Shown: piece after piece, positions 39,347 to 48,313 of the stretch
How the letters are laid out: each line of letters starts with the position of its first letter
Position numbering within the stretch: position 1 is the stretch's first letter
Source of the DNA: Nocardia fluminea
Lineage (GTDB): Bacteria > Actinomycetota > Actinomycetes > Mycobacteriales > Mycobacteriaceae
Reading direction: 5' to 3'
Assembly: GCF_002846365.1 (NCBI RefSeq)
Contig: NZ_PJMW01000002.1
Coordinates: 1,240,001 to 1,304,000, forward strand
DNA: 64,000 bases
The notes under the pieces: model-generated
The model's database searches: none
The model's input: only the letters and a program-made list of their open reading frames with translations
What the model was told of the DNA's origin: nothing
Program-made: the position numbers and the translations under genes

Positions 39347-39975
39347 GCCAGTACGGCGAGGACCCGGCGGTGGCCCGATTCGTCGGCGGCGAGCCCGAGC
39401 TTGGCGAAGATGCTGCGAATGTGCTTGAGCACAGCACCTTCGGTGACGACGAGGCGCGCCGCGATGGCGGAGTTGTCCTGACCTTCGGCCATCAGCGCGA
39501 GCACTTCGCGTTCGCGGGCGGTCAGCGTGGACAGCGGATCGTCGACCTTGCGGCGCACCAGCAGTTGTGCGATCACTTCCGGGTCCATCGCGGTGCCACC
39601 GGCGGCGACGCGGTGCAGGGATTCGAGGAACCGGTCGACGTTGCCGACCCGTTCCTTGAGCAGGTACCCGACACCACCGCCACCGTCACCGAGCAGTTCG
39701 GAGGCGTAACTGTCCTCCACGTAGGAGGACAGAACCAGCACCGGCAGCCCGCGGTGCACGGTTCTGGCGCGCACCGCGGCGCGCAGGCCGTCGTCGGTGA
39801 AGGTGGGCGGCAGCCGCACGTCCACCACCACGGCATCCGGGCGGTCGGCGCTCACGACGGCGAGGAAATCGTCGGCATTGTCGACGGCGGCGACCACGTC
39901 GATCCCGGCCGTTTTCAACAGCAGGGCGAGCCCTTCCCGCAGGAGGGCGTCGTCCTCGGCGATCACGACCCGCAC
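39316..39975 (-). CDS. NarL/FixJ-family response regulator
   Basis: 219 residues from GTG 39975. Receiver domain: acidic pair EDD, phospho-acceptor Asp in AVVVDVRLPP (about residue 52), VLSSYVED, Lys in YLLKERV. C-terminal LuxR HTH: TLTAREREVLALMAEGQDNSAIAARLVV. It overlaps the histidine kinase gene by 13 bp and is the last gene of a MarR-MFS-kinase-regulator operon. The output is probably the exporter or envelope genes. Confidence 0.94.
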   Translation of the reverse strand: MRVVIAEDDALLREGLALLLKTAGIDVVAAVDNADDFLAVVSADRPDAVVVDVRLPPTFTDDGLRAAVRARTVHRGLPVLVLSSYVEDSYASELLGDGGGGVGYLLKERVGNVDRFLESLHRVAAGGTAMDPEVIAQLLVRRKVDDPLSTLTAREREVLALMAEGQDNSAIAARLVVTEGAVLKHIRSIFAKLGLAADESGHRRVLAVLAYLDSRPGSS

Positions 39976-41213
39976 GGCAACTCCACCCGCACCACAGTAG
40001 GCCCACCGGCCGGGCTGCTCAGCGTCATCTGCCCGTCGAGTGCCTCGGCTCTGCGGCGGATGCCGGCCAGACCACCGCCGTCGGTCGCTTTCGCCCCACC
40101 CACACCGTCGTCGCGGATCTCGACGGTGAGCAGATCGGGCGGTCCACCCAGTTCGATCGACAGGGTGCCCGCACCGGAGTGTTTGGTCGCGTTGGTGACG
40201 GCCTCGGCGATCACGAAGTAGGCAGCGGCCTCCACCGCCATCGGCCGCCGGGTGATGCTGTTCGATTCGAGCACGCACGGGATCGGACTGCGCGCGGCCA
40301 GCGCGGAGACGGCACTGTTGAGGCCCCGGTCCGAGAGCACCGGCGGGTAGACGCTGCGCACCACATCGCGCAGTTCGGCCAAGGCCGCCGAAGCGGTGTC
40401 CTGCGCGGTCCGCACCATCCGATCGGCGGCATCGGGATCGCGCTCGCGCAGTTGACCGGCGAGTCCGAGTTGCATGATCACCGCCGCGATTCTGGCTTGG
40501 GCGCCATCGTGCAGGTCGCGTTCGATGCGGCGCAGCTCGGCGCCGTGGGCGTCCAGCGCGGCGGCCCTGGTCACCGTCAGCTCGGCGACCCGATCCGCCA
40601 GCACAGCGTTCTCGTCCGGCGCGAGCAACGCCCCCGCCAAGCGGGCCTGCGCGTTCGCCCCCTCGGGCGCGCGCAGGGCGAGAGCGCCGTAGATGATGCC
40701 GACCACCACGCTCAGCACGGCGGCGGTCCACGAATCGATGACGATGCCGCCGCTCGACACGGTGCCGTCGGCGCGCGCACCCCAATAGCTCGCGACGGCC
40801 AGATGCTGCACCGCGCTCAGCGGGAGCGCCACCGCCAGCGTGGCCAGTGGTAGTCCGACGATCCCGTGCAGCACCAGCCAGGCGAGATCCCGCCGATTCG
40901 CCGGATCGGCGGCCAGCGTCGTGAGCTGATGACGCAGGTCGCCGGTCAACGGCCGGTAGGCCGACACGATCGGCGTGCCGAGCAGCGTGCCCGCCCTGCG
41001 CCGCTCGAGCCGCAGCAGGGGCCGGATCAATTTGACCGCCTCCGGGAGGGCGGGAATCCCGATCCCGATCAGGCTCGCGGCCGCGACGATCGCCAGCGCG
41101 ACCACGGCGAACAACGACGCCAGCCCGGTCAGCCCGCCGACCAGCAGATAACCGACAGCGGCGGGCAGCCGACGTAACCGCCGCACCACACCGCCGCTGC
41201 CGAGTCCACTCAC
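39963..41213 (-). CDS. Sensor histidine kinase (HisKA_3 type)
   Basis: 416 residues from GTG 41213, 7 bp after the MFS stop. The N-terminal half has membrane segments with an extracytoplasmic-sensor layout (VGYLLVGGLTGLASLFAVVAL first). Dimerisation and phospho-acceptor helix: RIERDLHDGAQARIAAV with His. Then the HATPase with NATKHSGAGTLSIEL and DDGVGGAKATDGGGLAGIRRR. It pairs with the NarL-type regulator. Confidence 0.93.
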   Translation of the reverse strand: MSGLGSGGVVRRLRRLPAAVGYLLVGGLTGLASLFAVVALAIVAAASLIGIGIPALPEAVKLIRPLLRLERRRAGTLLGTPIVSAYRPLTGDLRHQLTTLAADPANRRDLAWLVLHGIVGLPLATLAVALPLSAVQHLAVASYWGARADGTVSSGGIVIDSWTAAVLSVVVGIIYGALALRAPEGANAQARLAGALLAPDENAVLADRVAELTVTRAAALDAHGAELRRIERDLHDGAQARIAAVIMQLGLAGQLRERDPDAADRMVRTAQDTASAALAELRDVVRSVYPPVLSDRGLNSAVSALAARSPIPCVLESNSITRRPMAVEAAAYFVIAEAVTNATKHSGAGTLSIELGGPPDLLTVEIRDDGVGGAKATDGGGLAGIRRRAEALDGQMTLSSPAGGPTVVRVELPCGS

Positions 41214-41220
41214 CCGACGA

Positions 41221-42993
41221 TCATGCCGGAGGCGCACCCGCTCGGCCGCGAGCACCCTTGTCCCCGTCGCGCGGGCCCCCGGCCGCAGCGGCGGACTGCG
41301 CGGCGGTGTCGACCAGCGCACCGACCCCTTCGGCGGCCTTGGCATCGCCGTCGGCCTGGATTCCGCCCGACATCCGCAACGGCACTTCCTTCCAGAACAG
41401 CACGAGCAGCAGCGCGATCAACGCCACCGCGGAGGCGACCAGGAATACCGTCGACATCGAATCGGCGAAGCCCACCTGGAAGGGCTTGGCGAGATCGGGG
41501 TCGAGTTGCTGGATGATCGAGCTGTCCTGGAGCACCTTGCCCGCGGCCGACGTGTCGTGTTCCAGCAGTCCCTTGGCCAGGGCGGCATCGGCCGGGTTGG
41601 TGCTGCGCGCTCCCTCGACCACGGCCTGCTGGTAGGCGGGGTCCGCGGCCGACTGCTGCAATTCCGTGGTGATGTTCGGAGTGAGCAGTGAGAACAGGAT
41701 CGACAGGAACACCGCAGCGCCGAGGGTGCCGCCGATCTGGCGGAAGAAGGTCGCCGAGGCGGTCGAGACGCCCATGTCCTTGGGCGGCAGCGCGTTCTGC
41801 AGGGCCAGGGTCAGCGGCTGCATGAGATTGCCGAGACCGAAGCCGGTGGCCGCCATGAACAGCATCGCCAGCCACAGCGGGCTGTCGGCGTCGAGCAGGT
41901 GCAGCAGGAACAACCCGAGCGTGAGCATGATCGCGCCGATCACCGGGAAGGCCCGGTAGCTACCGGTTTTCGAGATCAGGCGGCCGGACAGGATCGAACC
42001 GGTCATCAGCCCGAGCACCATCGGCAGCATCTGCAAGCCGGCCTCGGTCGGCCCGGCGCCACGCACCACCTGCAGGTACTGCGGCAGTAGCAGCATGCCG
42101 CCGAACATCGCCGCACCGACGACGAAGGAGATCACCACGCCGAGCGCGAAGGTGACGTTGTCGAAGATCCGCAGCGGGATCAACGCCGCGTCGCCCATGA
42201 ACTTCTCGACCGCGACGAAGCCGGCCAGGCCGAGGGCGCCGATCACGTAGCAGATCACCGAAGCGGTACTGCTCCAACCCCATTCGCGACCCTGTTCGGC
42301 CACGACCAGCAGCGGAACCAGTCCGACCGCGAGCACGATCGCTCCCGCGAAGTCGATGCGGTGGGTGGCGTGTGGTTTGCGCGGCAGGTGCAGCACCCGG
42401 GTCACCACCACCAGGGCGAGCAGCCCCAGCGGCACGTTCACCAGGAACACCCAGCGCCAGCCGGTGATGCCGAGGATGGTGTCCTGCCCGGCCAGCAGAC
42501 CGCCGAGCACCGGTCCGAGCACACTCGAGATACCGAAGACCGCGAGGAAATAGCCCTGGTAGCGGGCACGTTCCCGGGGAGCGATGATGTCGCCCATGAT
42601 GGCCAGCGCCAGCGACATCAGCCCGCCCGCGCCGAGTCCCTGGAACGCGCGGAACGCGGCCAGCTGATACATCGAGGTGGCGAGCGTGCACAGCAGCGAA
42701 CCGACGATGAACAGACCGATCGCGGCCAGGAAGAACGGCTTACGGCCGAACATGTCCGAGAGCTTGCCGTAGAGCGGGGTGCTGATCGTCGCGGTGATCA
42801 GATAGGCCGTGGTGGCCCAGGCCTGCAGCGAGTAGCCGTCGAGGTCGTCGGCGATGGTGCGGATGGAGGTCGACACGATCGTCTGGTCGAGCGAGGCCAG
42901 CAGCATGCCGAGCATCAGCCCGGACAGGATGGTCAGGATCTGGCGATGGGTGAAGCCCGCCGGTGATTCCACCGGGGCGGCGGTTGTCGTCAC
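41221..42993 (-). CDS. MFS drug exporter, DHA2 family (14 TM)
   Basis: 590 residues. MFS motif A as GKLSDMFGRKPFFL and motif C as SVLGPVLGGLLAG; the early LASLDQTIVSTSI segment is typical of EmrB/QacA proton antiporters. Fourteen hydrophobic helices, an extracytoplasmic loop around residues 425-490 and a soluble tail of about 50 residues. Its start overlaps the stop of the MarR gene by 4 bp, so the repressor and exporter are one unit. Confidence 0.94.
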   Translation of the reverse strand: MTTTAAPVESPAGFTHRQILTILSGLMLGMLLASLDQTIVSTSIRTIADDLDGYSLQAWATTAYLITATISTPLYGKLSDMFGRKPFFLAAIGLFIVGSLLCTLATSMYQLAAFRAFQGLGAGGLMSLALAIMGDIIAPRERARYQGYFLAVFGISSVLGPVLGGLLAGQDTILGITGWRWVFLVNVPLGLLALVVVTRVLHLPRKPHATHRIDFAGAIVLAVGLVPLLVVAEQGREWGWSSTASVICYVIGALGLAGFVAVEKFMGDAALIPLRIFDNVTFALGVVISFVVGAAMFGGMLLLPQYLQVVRGAGPTEAGLQMLPMVLGLMTGSILSGRLISKTGSYRAFPVIGAIMLTLGLFLLHLLDADSPLWLAMLFMAATGFGLGNLMQPLTLALQNALPPKDMGVSTASATFFRQIGGTLGAAVFLSILFSLLTPNITTELQQSAADPAYQQAVVEGARSTNPADAALAKGLLEHDTSAAGKVLQDSSIIQQLDPDLAKPFQVGFADSMSTVFLVASAVALIALLLVLFWKEVPLRMSGGIQADGDAKAAEGVGALVDTAAQSAAAAGGPRDGDKGARGRAGAPPA

Positions 42994-43481
42994 GAAATGT
43001 TCTCCGTAGTGGTCAGTGCGGGCGGCTGGGTCAGCAGGACCGGGCGGGCCGCGTCGTAGTCCTCCACGAACCGCGTCAGCAGTCCGGCGAACAGCGCGCG
43101 GTCGTCGGTGGACCAGTTCTCGGTGATGACGGCGACGGAGTTGCGGCGCCGCGCCCGGATCCGGTCGGCGGTCTCGCGCCCGTAGTCGGTGACCTGGAGC
43201 ACGGTGGCTCGTCCGTCGTCGGGGTCGGCGGCGCGGACCACCAGGCCACGCTCCACCAGTTGCGCGACCTGCCTGCTCACCGTCGACGCGTCCGAGTGCA
43301 CCGCCTCGGCGAGCGCGCCCGAACGCATCGGCCCGTCACACACCAACCGGAACAGCACCATGAACCCCGCCGGGTCGATGCCCGAGCGGTCCTTGATCTG
43401 GGCCATCGCCCGGTCACGCAGCCGGTGCAACCGCACGAGCTGGATCGCGATCGCGTCGATCGCGGGTTCACTCTCACTCAC
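42990..43481 (-). CDS. MarR-family regulator of the MFS operon
   Basis: 163 residues from GTG 43481; a TTG at 43508 would add nine residues but would place the operator inside the gene. Winged HTH: SGALAEAVHSDASTVSRQVAQLVERGLVVRAADPDDGRATVLQVT. A perfect 10-bp inverted repeat lies immediately upstream (13 bp from the GTG). It probably represses its own operon and is released by a ligand exported by the MFS pump. Confidence 0.92.
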   Translation of the reverse strand: MSESEPAIDAIAIQLVRLHRLRDRAMAQIKDRSGIDPAGFMVLFRLVCDGPMRSGALAEAVHSDASTVSRQVAQLVERGLVVRAADPDDGRATVLQVTDYGRETADRIRARRRNSVAVITENWSTDDRALFAGLLTRFVEDYDAARPVLLTQPPALTTTENIS

Positions 43482-43493
43482 ACTTTTACCTTT

Positions 43494-43527
43494 ACTTGCA
43501 TCAATCAATTAGTTGTGTGATGCAAGT
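43494..43527. promoter_or_regulatory. MarR operator
   Basis: ACTTGCATCA and TGATGCAAGT form perfect 10-bp arms around 14 bases; within the spacer CAATTAGTTG is itself nearly symmetric. It sits 13 bp upstream of the MarR start and 42 bp from the stop of the neighbouring crotonase gene, a classical autorepression position. Confidence 0.8.
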
Positions 43528-43569
43528 ATGTCGGCAGACCGGTCACCGGGGCAACCGTTTGAACTGCCT

Positions 43570-44391
43570 TTACTCGCCCTTGAACTCCGGCGCGCGCTTC
43601 TCGAACACCGCCGCGATCGCCTCGGGCAGGTCCTTCGACGGCAGGAACGCGGCGTTCCAGGTCGACACGTAGCGCAGGCCCTCGGCCACCGCCGGGCTGG
43701 TCCGCTGCTCGAGCACGTCCTTGATGCCCTGCACCACCAGCGGCGGGTTGCCGGCGATCTCGCGCGCCATCGCGTGCGCGGCGGCCAGCACGGCATCCTG
43801 ATCGTCGAACACCTCGTTCACCAGACCCATCCGCTCGGCCCGGGCCGCGTCGATGTCCTTGGCGGTGAAGGCCAGCTCGCGCAGGTTGCCCTCGCCGATG
43901 ATGCCGGGCAGCCGCTGCAGCGAACCGATATCGGCGACGATCGCCACCTTCGCCTCACGCAGGCTGAACTTGGCATCCACGCTGGCCAGACGAATATCAG
44001 CAGCCGCGATCAAGTCGAGACCACCGCCGATGCACCACCCCGACACTGCCGCGATCACCGGCTTGGTGCACTCGGCCAGCGCCGTCACCGAGGCCTGCAT
44101 CCGGCGGACCTCCTTGAGGAACTCCGTGCGCGGCCCCGCCTTCGCGTCGTCGGCCAGCACCGGCGCCAGCGTGCCCGCGGTCGCGGCCAGATCGAGACCG
44201 AACGAGAAGTGCTTGCCCGACCCGGTGACCACCACCGCCCGCACCTGCGGATCAGCGTCGAGCTCGGCGAAGACCTCCGGCAGCTCGCGCCAGAAATCGG
44301 GTCCCATCGCATTACCCTTACCCGGCCCGATCAGCGTCACCTGCGCAACGTTGTCGGCGATCTCGACGGTAAAGGCCTTCCATTCGCTCAT
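43570..44391 (-). CDS. Enoyl-CoA hydratase/isomerase family protein (crotonase)
   Basis: 273 residues from ATG 44391. Crotonase fold with oxyanion-hole segments HFSFGLDLAATAG and VSGWCIGGGLDLIAAADIRLA. The active-site stretch VAIVADIGSLQRLPGIIGEG has Asp in the pattern of delta-3,5-delta-2,4-dienoyl-CoA isomerases, so an isomerase role in unsaturated fatty acid oxidation is more likely than hydratase. No fatty acid genes are adjacent. Confidence 0.92.
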   Translation of the reverse strand: MSEWKAFTVEIADNVAQVTLIGPGKGNAMGPDFWRELPEVFAELDADPQVRAVVVTGSGKHFSFGLDLAATAGTLAPVLADDAKAGPRTEFLKEVRRMQASVTALAECTKPVIAAVSGWCIGGGLDLIAAADIRLASVDAKFSLREAKVAIVADIGSLQRLPGIIGEGNLRELAFTAKDIDAARAERMGLVNEVFDDQDAVLAAAHAMAREIAGNPPLVVQGIKDVLEQRTSPAVAEGLRYVSTWNAAFLPSKDLPEAIAAVFEKRAPEFKGE

Positions 44392-44499
44392 GCCCTGATT
44401 ATTGCCACCGCGCCAACATGCCGACCACTCAGGTGCCGCCATTCCATCCGCCCACCCCGCCCCCGACCCCTAGGGAGGGGCCGGACGCGCAGCGGCCGG

Positions 44500-44592
44500 G
44501 TTCGCGGCCGTCCCGTCGATCAGGTGCCGTTGCGTAGGCGACGAAGGAGCAAGCAACGGCACCTGATCGACGGGACCGGCGGGGCCGCGAAC
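44500..44592. repeat. Long inverted repeat in the crotonase/YbaK divergent region
   Basis: A 24-bp arm (44510-44533) is exactly repeated in reverse complement at 44553-44576 around a 19-base loop. An outer 10-bp arm GTTCGCGGCC (44500-44509) pairs with 44583-44592 if six bases (44577-44582) bulge out. It can form a very stable hairpin or cruciform in the 264-bp gap between two divergent genes. It could be a small mobile repeat, a regulatory RNA or a double terminator. No second copy was noticed in this window. Confidence 0.85.
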
Positions 44593-44655
44593 TCGAGTTC
44601 GCCAGAACTCCATGTAACACAGCATATTTCCGGCAATCGACCTACTCTGGAAGAC

Positions 44656-45132
44656 ATGCGCAGGTCGTCATTGCCGCCGGTCGCATGCCGGGTCGCCGAA
44701 ACTCTCATAGCCCGCGGGCACCACGGCGTCATCGTCTGCCCCGAGACGCCGGCCTCCACCGCGTCCGATGCCGCCCGCGCCATGGGCGCCCAGCCCACCG
44801 CGATCCTCACCGCCCAGGTCTTCCTCCTCGACGACGACCCCGTCCTCCTTTTAGTAGCGGACCACCACCGCGTCGACCTCGCCCGCACCGGCAAACGCCT
44901 CGAAGGCACCCTCACTCCCGCACCCACCGCCCTGGTCGAACGCGTCACCGGCCAACCCATCGACGGCACGGCCCCCCTGGGCCACCCCACCAATCTCCCC
45001 ACCTGGGTGGACACCGCCCTCGCCGCCCACCCCGAAGTCTGGGCAGCGGGCGGTCACCCGAACACCGTGTTCCGCACCAACTTCCGCGAAATCATCCGCA
45101 TCACCGCGGGCCTTCCCCTCGAGATCGACTGA
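44656..45132 (+). CDS. YbaK/aminoacyl-tRNA editing domain protein
   Basis: 158 residues from ATG 44656. The YbaK fold is recognised by [55 protein letters not shown] and the closing [22 protein letters not shown]. Such proteins deacylate mischarged tRNAs, often Cys-tRNA(Pro). It lacks a synthetase domain, so it acts in trans. One leucine is a TTA codon. Confidence 0.9.
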   Translation: MRRSSLPPVACRVAETLIARGHHGVIVCPETPASTASDAARAMGAQPTAILTAQVFLLDDDPVLLLVADHHRVDLARTGKRLEGTLTPAPTALVERVTGQPIDGTAPLGHPTNLPTWVDTALAAHPEVWAAGGHPNTVFRTNFREIIRITAGLPLEID

Positions 45133-45199
45133 ATCGATTCGGATCGAACGGACACAGTGGACACGGGCGGACCCGAGTGGCGAGCGTAAGTTGGGGGCG

Positions 45200-45754
45200 G
45201 TGGGCGATGTGCAACCTTCTTCCGAGACCGGACTGGTCGTTCCCGACGATTTGAGCGGGATCACGGCTGAGCAGTATCGGGCTTCCATGCGGCACTATCC
45301 GGCAGGCGTCACTGTGGTGACGCTCGGAGCCGTCTCCGGACCGGTGGGGTTCACCGCCACGTCGTTCGCCTCGCTGTCCCTGGAACCGCCCCTGGTGTCG
45401 TTCAATATCGCGCACACCTCGTCGAGCATCGATGCCCTGCGGGCCGCGGACTCGGTGGTGATCCATTTCCTGGGCGAGCATCAGCACCACCTGGCCCACC
45501 GCTTCTCCCGCACCGCCGCCGACCGCTTCACCGACCGCTCCCTCTGGACCACCCTCGACACCGGCGAACCGGTCCTGCACGGCACCCCCATCTGGCTCCG
45601 CACCACCCTCCACAAACTCATCGACCTCGGCGACCACACCCTGGCCGTAGGCCTGGTCACCCGGGTCCACGACGAAACCGAAGAGTCCCCCTCCGCAGCC
45701 CCCCTGCTCTACTACAACGGCAAATACCACCGCCCCACCGCCCTCGACACCTGA
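45200..45754 (+). CDS. Flavin reductase-like domain protein
   Basis: 184 residues from GTG 45200 (TTG 45191 or GTG 45206 also possible). Flavin reductase DIM6/NTAB family: [39 protein letters not shown] and [15 protein letters not shown]. It supplies reduced FMN/FAD to a partner monooxygenase. No oxygenase is adjacent; the luciferase-like enzyme at 26.8 kb would need such a reductase, but a link is only a guess. Confidence 0.88.
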   Translation: MGDVQPSSETGLVVPDDLSGITAEQYRASMRHYPAGVTVVTLGAVSGPVGFTATSFASLSLEPPLVSFNIAHTSSSIDALRAADSVVIHFLGEHQHHLAHRFSRTAADRFTDRSLWTTLDTGEPVLHGTPIWLRTTLHKLIDLGDHTLAVGLVTRVHDETEESPSAAPLLYYNGKYHRPTALDT

Positions 45755-45844
45755 TCGGAAAACTCTCGATGGGTGAGTTTCGTGTAACCGGCAGCGCATC
45801 GAGACCGGCGTAGTAGCGGCAGCCGGTCGACCAGCCTCAATCTC

Positions 45845-46393
45845 CTATTTTTCGCAGGCGATGCCGTCCCCGTCTCGGTCCAAGCTGGAGCTGTAGCCGG
45901 GGTCTCCTCGGTAGAGCGGCGCAGCGCCGGCCGCTTTGACCGCCTTGCAATTCGGGTAGTAGGCGCTGACCGGAGCGGGCACCTCGGGCACGGGGACGGG
46001 CGCCACGCGCGGGGTCGGCACGTCGGCCGATGTCGGGGACGGGGGGATGACGACGGGCGGCGGTGGAGCAATCGTCGTGGAGGAGGCGACCGGAGCCACC
46101 GGGAGATCGATCGTTGTGGTCGGTGCGAGTGACAGCGCGGCGGAGGACGTGGATGTCGGCGTCGCGGTGGTCGTCGACGGCTTGGTGGTGGTTGATGATT
46201 CGACGACGCGGGTGGTCGAGGTGGGCGATGTCCGCGCGGCTGGGGACGGTTCTTCGTCACTGAGACCGGCGACGACCGAGAGACCGAGTACGCCGACGAC
46301 CCCGATTCCGGCCAGTAGCGGCCAGCGCCTCTTCTTTTCGGACTGCCGCGGCGGACGGGCCCACGGGTCGGGCGGCTGAATCGGTCGAGTCAC
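45845..46393 (-). CDS. Membrane-anchored excalibur calcium-binding domain protein
   Basis: 182 residues. Short cytoplasmic Arg/Lys-rich N-terminus, one membrane helix (about residues 26-44), a long Thr/Ser/Pro-rich linker, and a C-terminal excalibur domain YYPNCKAVKAAGAAPLYRGD ending SSSLDRDGDGIACEK with the DxDxDG calcium loop and paired Cys. Exposed on the cell surface. Function of excalibur domains is not settled; some accompany nucleases. Confidence 0.9.
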   Translation of the reverse strand: MTRPIQPPDPWARPPRQSEKKRRWPLLAGIGVVGVLGLSVVAGLSDEEPSPAARTSPTSTTRVVESSTTTKPSTTTATPTSTSSAALSLAPTTTIDLPVAPVASSTTIAPPPPVVIPPSPTSADVPTPRVAPVPVPEVPAPVSAYYPNCKAVKAAGAAPLYRGDPGYSSSLDRDGDGIACEK

Positions 46394-46406
46394 TGTGTCC
46401 CCTTTT

Positions 46407-46421
46407 GATTGTCGGACAATC
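46407..46421. promoter_or_regulatory. Short palindrome upstream of the excalibur gene
   Basis: GATTGTC-G-GACAATC is a 7-bp inverted repeat, 13 bp from the excalibur start codon, so it may be an operator or part of a promoter. The rest of 46394-46603 shows no gene. Confidence 0.35.
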
Positions 46422-46603
46422 TCGGGGGCTTCATCGCAATGGGTTCGACCGTCGTTACCCAGCTCGGATGCACTCCAAACCTAGAATTCCCAAGGAGTTG
46501 CGGCCGAATTTCTCGGCAGAGCATGCTTGACCGATAGAACGAATATCGGCCGCCGAGAGCGGGTCTCGACGGCCGACGTTCGGCGTTCTCGTCTGCGACG
46601 AGT

Positions 46604-47920
46604 TCAGCCGATCAGGCAGGGGGCGGCGCCTTCGGGGGAAGAGGCGCTGAGGGGGCGGGTTTCGGGAGTGGGGTTCCAGTGGCCGTTGGTGGCGGCGTAG
46701 TTCCAGGTGGGGCCGTGGGTGACCAGGGTGGTTACCGCGCTGATCAGGCGGTCTACGTCGGCGGCGGTGGTGCCGAGGCCGATGCTGGCGCGGAGGGCGG
46801 CGTCGAGGCCGAGGCTCGCGAGGAGGGGGTGGGCGCAGAAGCGGCCGTCGCGGACGCCGATGGCGTGTTCGGCGGAGAGGTACGCGGCGACTTTGCCGGG
46901 GACGATATCGGCGATCGTGAAGGCGACGATGCCCACACAGTCGGGGCTGTCCGACCAGATGTTGACCAGTTCCACACCGGGGATCGCGGTCAGGCCCGCA
47001 CGCAGGCGGTCGGCCAGGAAGCGTTCGTGGGCGACGAGTTCGTCGGGGTCGATGGCGGCGAGCGCATCGCAGGCCGCGGCAATAGCGGCCGCGCCCAACA
47101 CGTTCGGCGAACCGGCCTCGTGCCGCTGCGGCGCGCAGGCCCATTCCACCGATGTCACACCGACTTCGCGCACCGCACCACCACCGGCCAGGTACGGTTC
47201 GCCCGCGTCGAGCCAATCCCGCCTGCCGACGAGCACACCTGAACCGAACGGCGCGTACAACTTGTGCCCGGAGAACGCGAGGTAGTCGATCCCGGTCTCA
47301 CGCAGGGAGATCCGGCGGTGCGGAGCCAGCTGAGCGGCGTCGACGAGGATACGCGCACCACACAGATGCGCGATGGTCGCGAGGCGTTCCAGCGGCAGCA
47401 CCTCGCCGGTGACGTTGGATGCCCCGGTCACCGCGAGCAGCGCGGCAGGCTTGCTGCACAGTTCGGCGACGACACGCTGAATCGTCTCCTCGACCGTCGC
47501 GGCGGCCCGCACGACTCGGCGACCGTACTTCGTCCACGGCAGGAAGTTGGCGTGGTGCTCGATATCGAGCACTACGGTCTCCCCCGGCACGCACCCGGCC
47601 AGCAGGTTCAGCGAATCGGTGGTGTTGCGCGTGAACACCACGACCTGGTCGTCGTCGGCATCGAGGAACCGGGCAACCGACCCGCGCGAAGCTTCGTAGC
47701 ACTCGGTGGAGATCCGGGAGGCGTACCCCGCACCCCGGTGCACGCTGGCGTAGAACGGCAGCAACTGCGAAATCCGGTCGGTGACCTGCTTCAACGCCGG
47801 CGCGCTGGCCGCGTAGTCGAAGTTGGCGTAGGAGCTGGTACCGCCCTGAACGAGCGGAACCTGCAGGTCGGCGCCGGAAACGGCGGCGATGGCACAGGTG
47901 GGGTCGATTACAGCAGTCAT
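46604..47920 (-). CDS. Class V PLP-dependent aminotransferase (cysteine desulfurase-like)
   Basis: 438 residues from ATG 47920. Fold-type I PLP enzyme: FDYAASAPAL, VFTRNTTDSLNLL, DIEHHANFLPW, ILVDAAQLAPHRRI (PLP Asp) and the Schiff-base Lys in YLAFSGHKLYAPFGSG. A Cys-containing C-terminal region (GVRDGRFCAHPLLASLGL) resembles the SufS/CsdA group. A SAM-IV riboswitch upstream ties it to methionine and sulfur metabolism, so it may mobilise sulfur or act on a sulfur amino acid. True substrate unknown. Confidence 0.92.
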   Translation of the reverse strand: MTAVIDPTCAIAAVSGADLQVPLVQGGTSSYANFDYAASAPALKQVTDRISQLLPFYASVHRGAGYASRISTECYEASRGSVARFLDADDDQVVVFTRNTTDSLNLLAGCVPGETVVLDIEHHANFLPWTKYGRRVVRAAATVEETIQRVVAELCSKPAALLAVTGASNVTGEVLPLERLATIAHLCGARILVDAAQLAPHRRISLRETGIDYLAFSGHKLYAPFGSGVLVGRRDWLDAGEPYLAGGGAVREVGVTSVEWACAPQRHEAGSPNVLGAAAIAAACDALAAIDPDELVAHERFLADRLRAGLTAIPGVELVNIWSDSPDCVGIVAFTIADIVPGKVAAYLSAEHAIGVRDGRFCAHPLLASLGLDAALRASIGLGTTAADVDRLISAVTTLVTHGPTWNYAATNGHWNPTPETRPLSASSPEGAAPCLIG

Positions 47921-47961
47921 GACGAAATCCCGTCGGCTCAGGGACCCGCTCGATAAGAGGT

Positions 47962-48076
47962 GGCCCGCGCTTGCCGCGCCCACTTCGGGCGTCAGCCTGG
48001 TCGTCACCCGGAGCACCCCACCGCGGAGGAGGGTTGCCGACCAGCAAGCCGGGGCTGAACGCTGGTACTCGTGACC
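47962..48076 (-). ncRNA. SAM-IV riboswitch
   Basis: On the minus strand the region matches the actinobacterial SAM-IV aptamer almost base for base, as I recall its consensus: GGTCACGAGTACCAGC (48076-48061), then AGCCCCGGCTTGCTGG, CGGCAACCCTCC, GCGGTGGGGTGCTCCGGGTG, ACGACCAGGCTGA, a variable hairpin CGCCCGAAGTGGGCG, and CGGCAAGCGCGGGCC at the end. It senses S-adenosylmethionine and normally turns sulfur genes off. It lies 41 bases from the aminotransferase ATG. The linker can pair with the end of the aptamer, suggesting control of the weak Shine-Dalgarno. Confidence 0.95.
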
Positions 48077-48083
48077 TGCAACG

Positions 48084-48113
48084 AGATTGGCAGACGACCA
48101 CGGGACCTGTCAA
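48084..48113 (-). promoter_or_regulatory. Promoter of the riboswitch transcript
   Basis: TTGACA (48113-48108) is a perfect -35. CAATCT (48089-48084), 18 bases later, is a plausible -10, which would start transcription a few bases before the aptamer. Confidence 0.6.
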
Positions 48114-48299
48114 CCACCTATCGCAGGCAGCGTTCCGAGTCGGCGCCGACCACTCACCAGATCGCCACCTAGGCAGGGGTTTCGGGCGCGCCGACGCGGC
48201 ACCCCGATTTGCCCGGAGTTGCCCGGTCACACCCACTTCTCAACCATCTACGCACCCCATGATGGATGACCAAGATGATTGGGCTGCTCCACCATTTGC

Positions 48300-48305
48300 T
48301 AGAGT
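48300..48305 (+). promoter_or_regulatory. Putative -10 box of a leaderless MarR transcript
   Basis: TAGAGT fits TANNNT and ends 8 bases before the MarR ATG at 48314, with no Shine-Dalgarno between, so the mRNA probably starts at or near the start codon. Confidence 0.5.
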
Positions 48306-48313
48306 TCCCTCTC

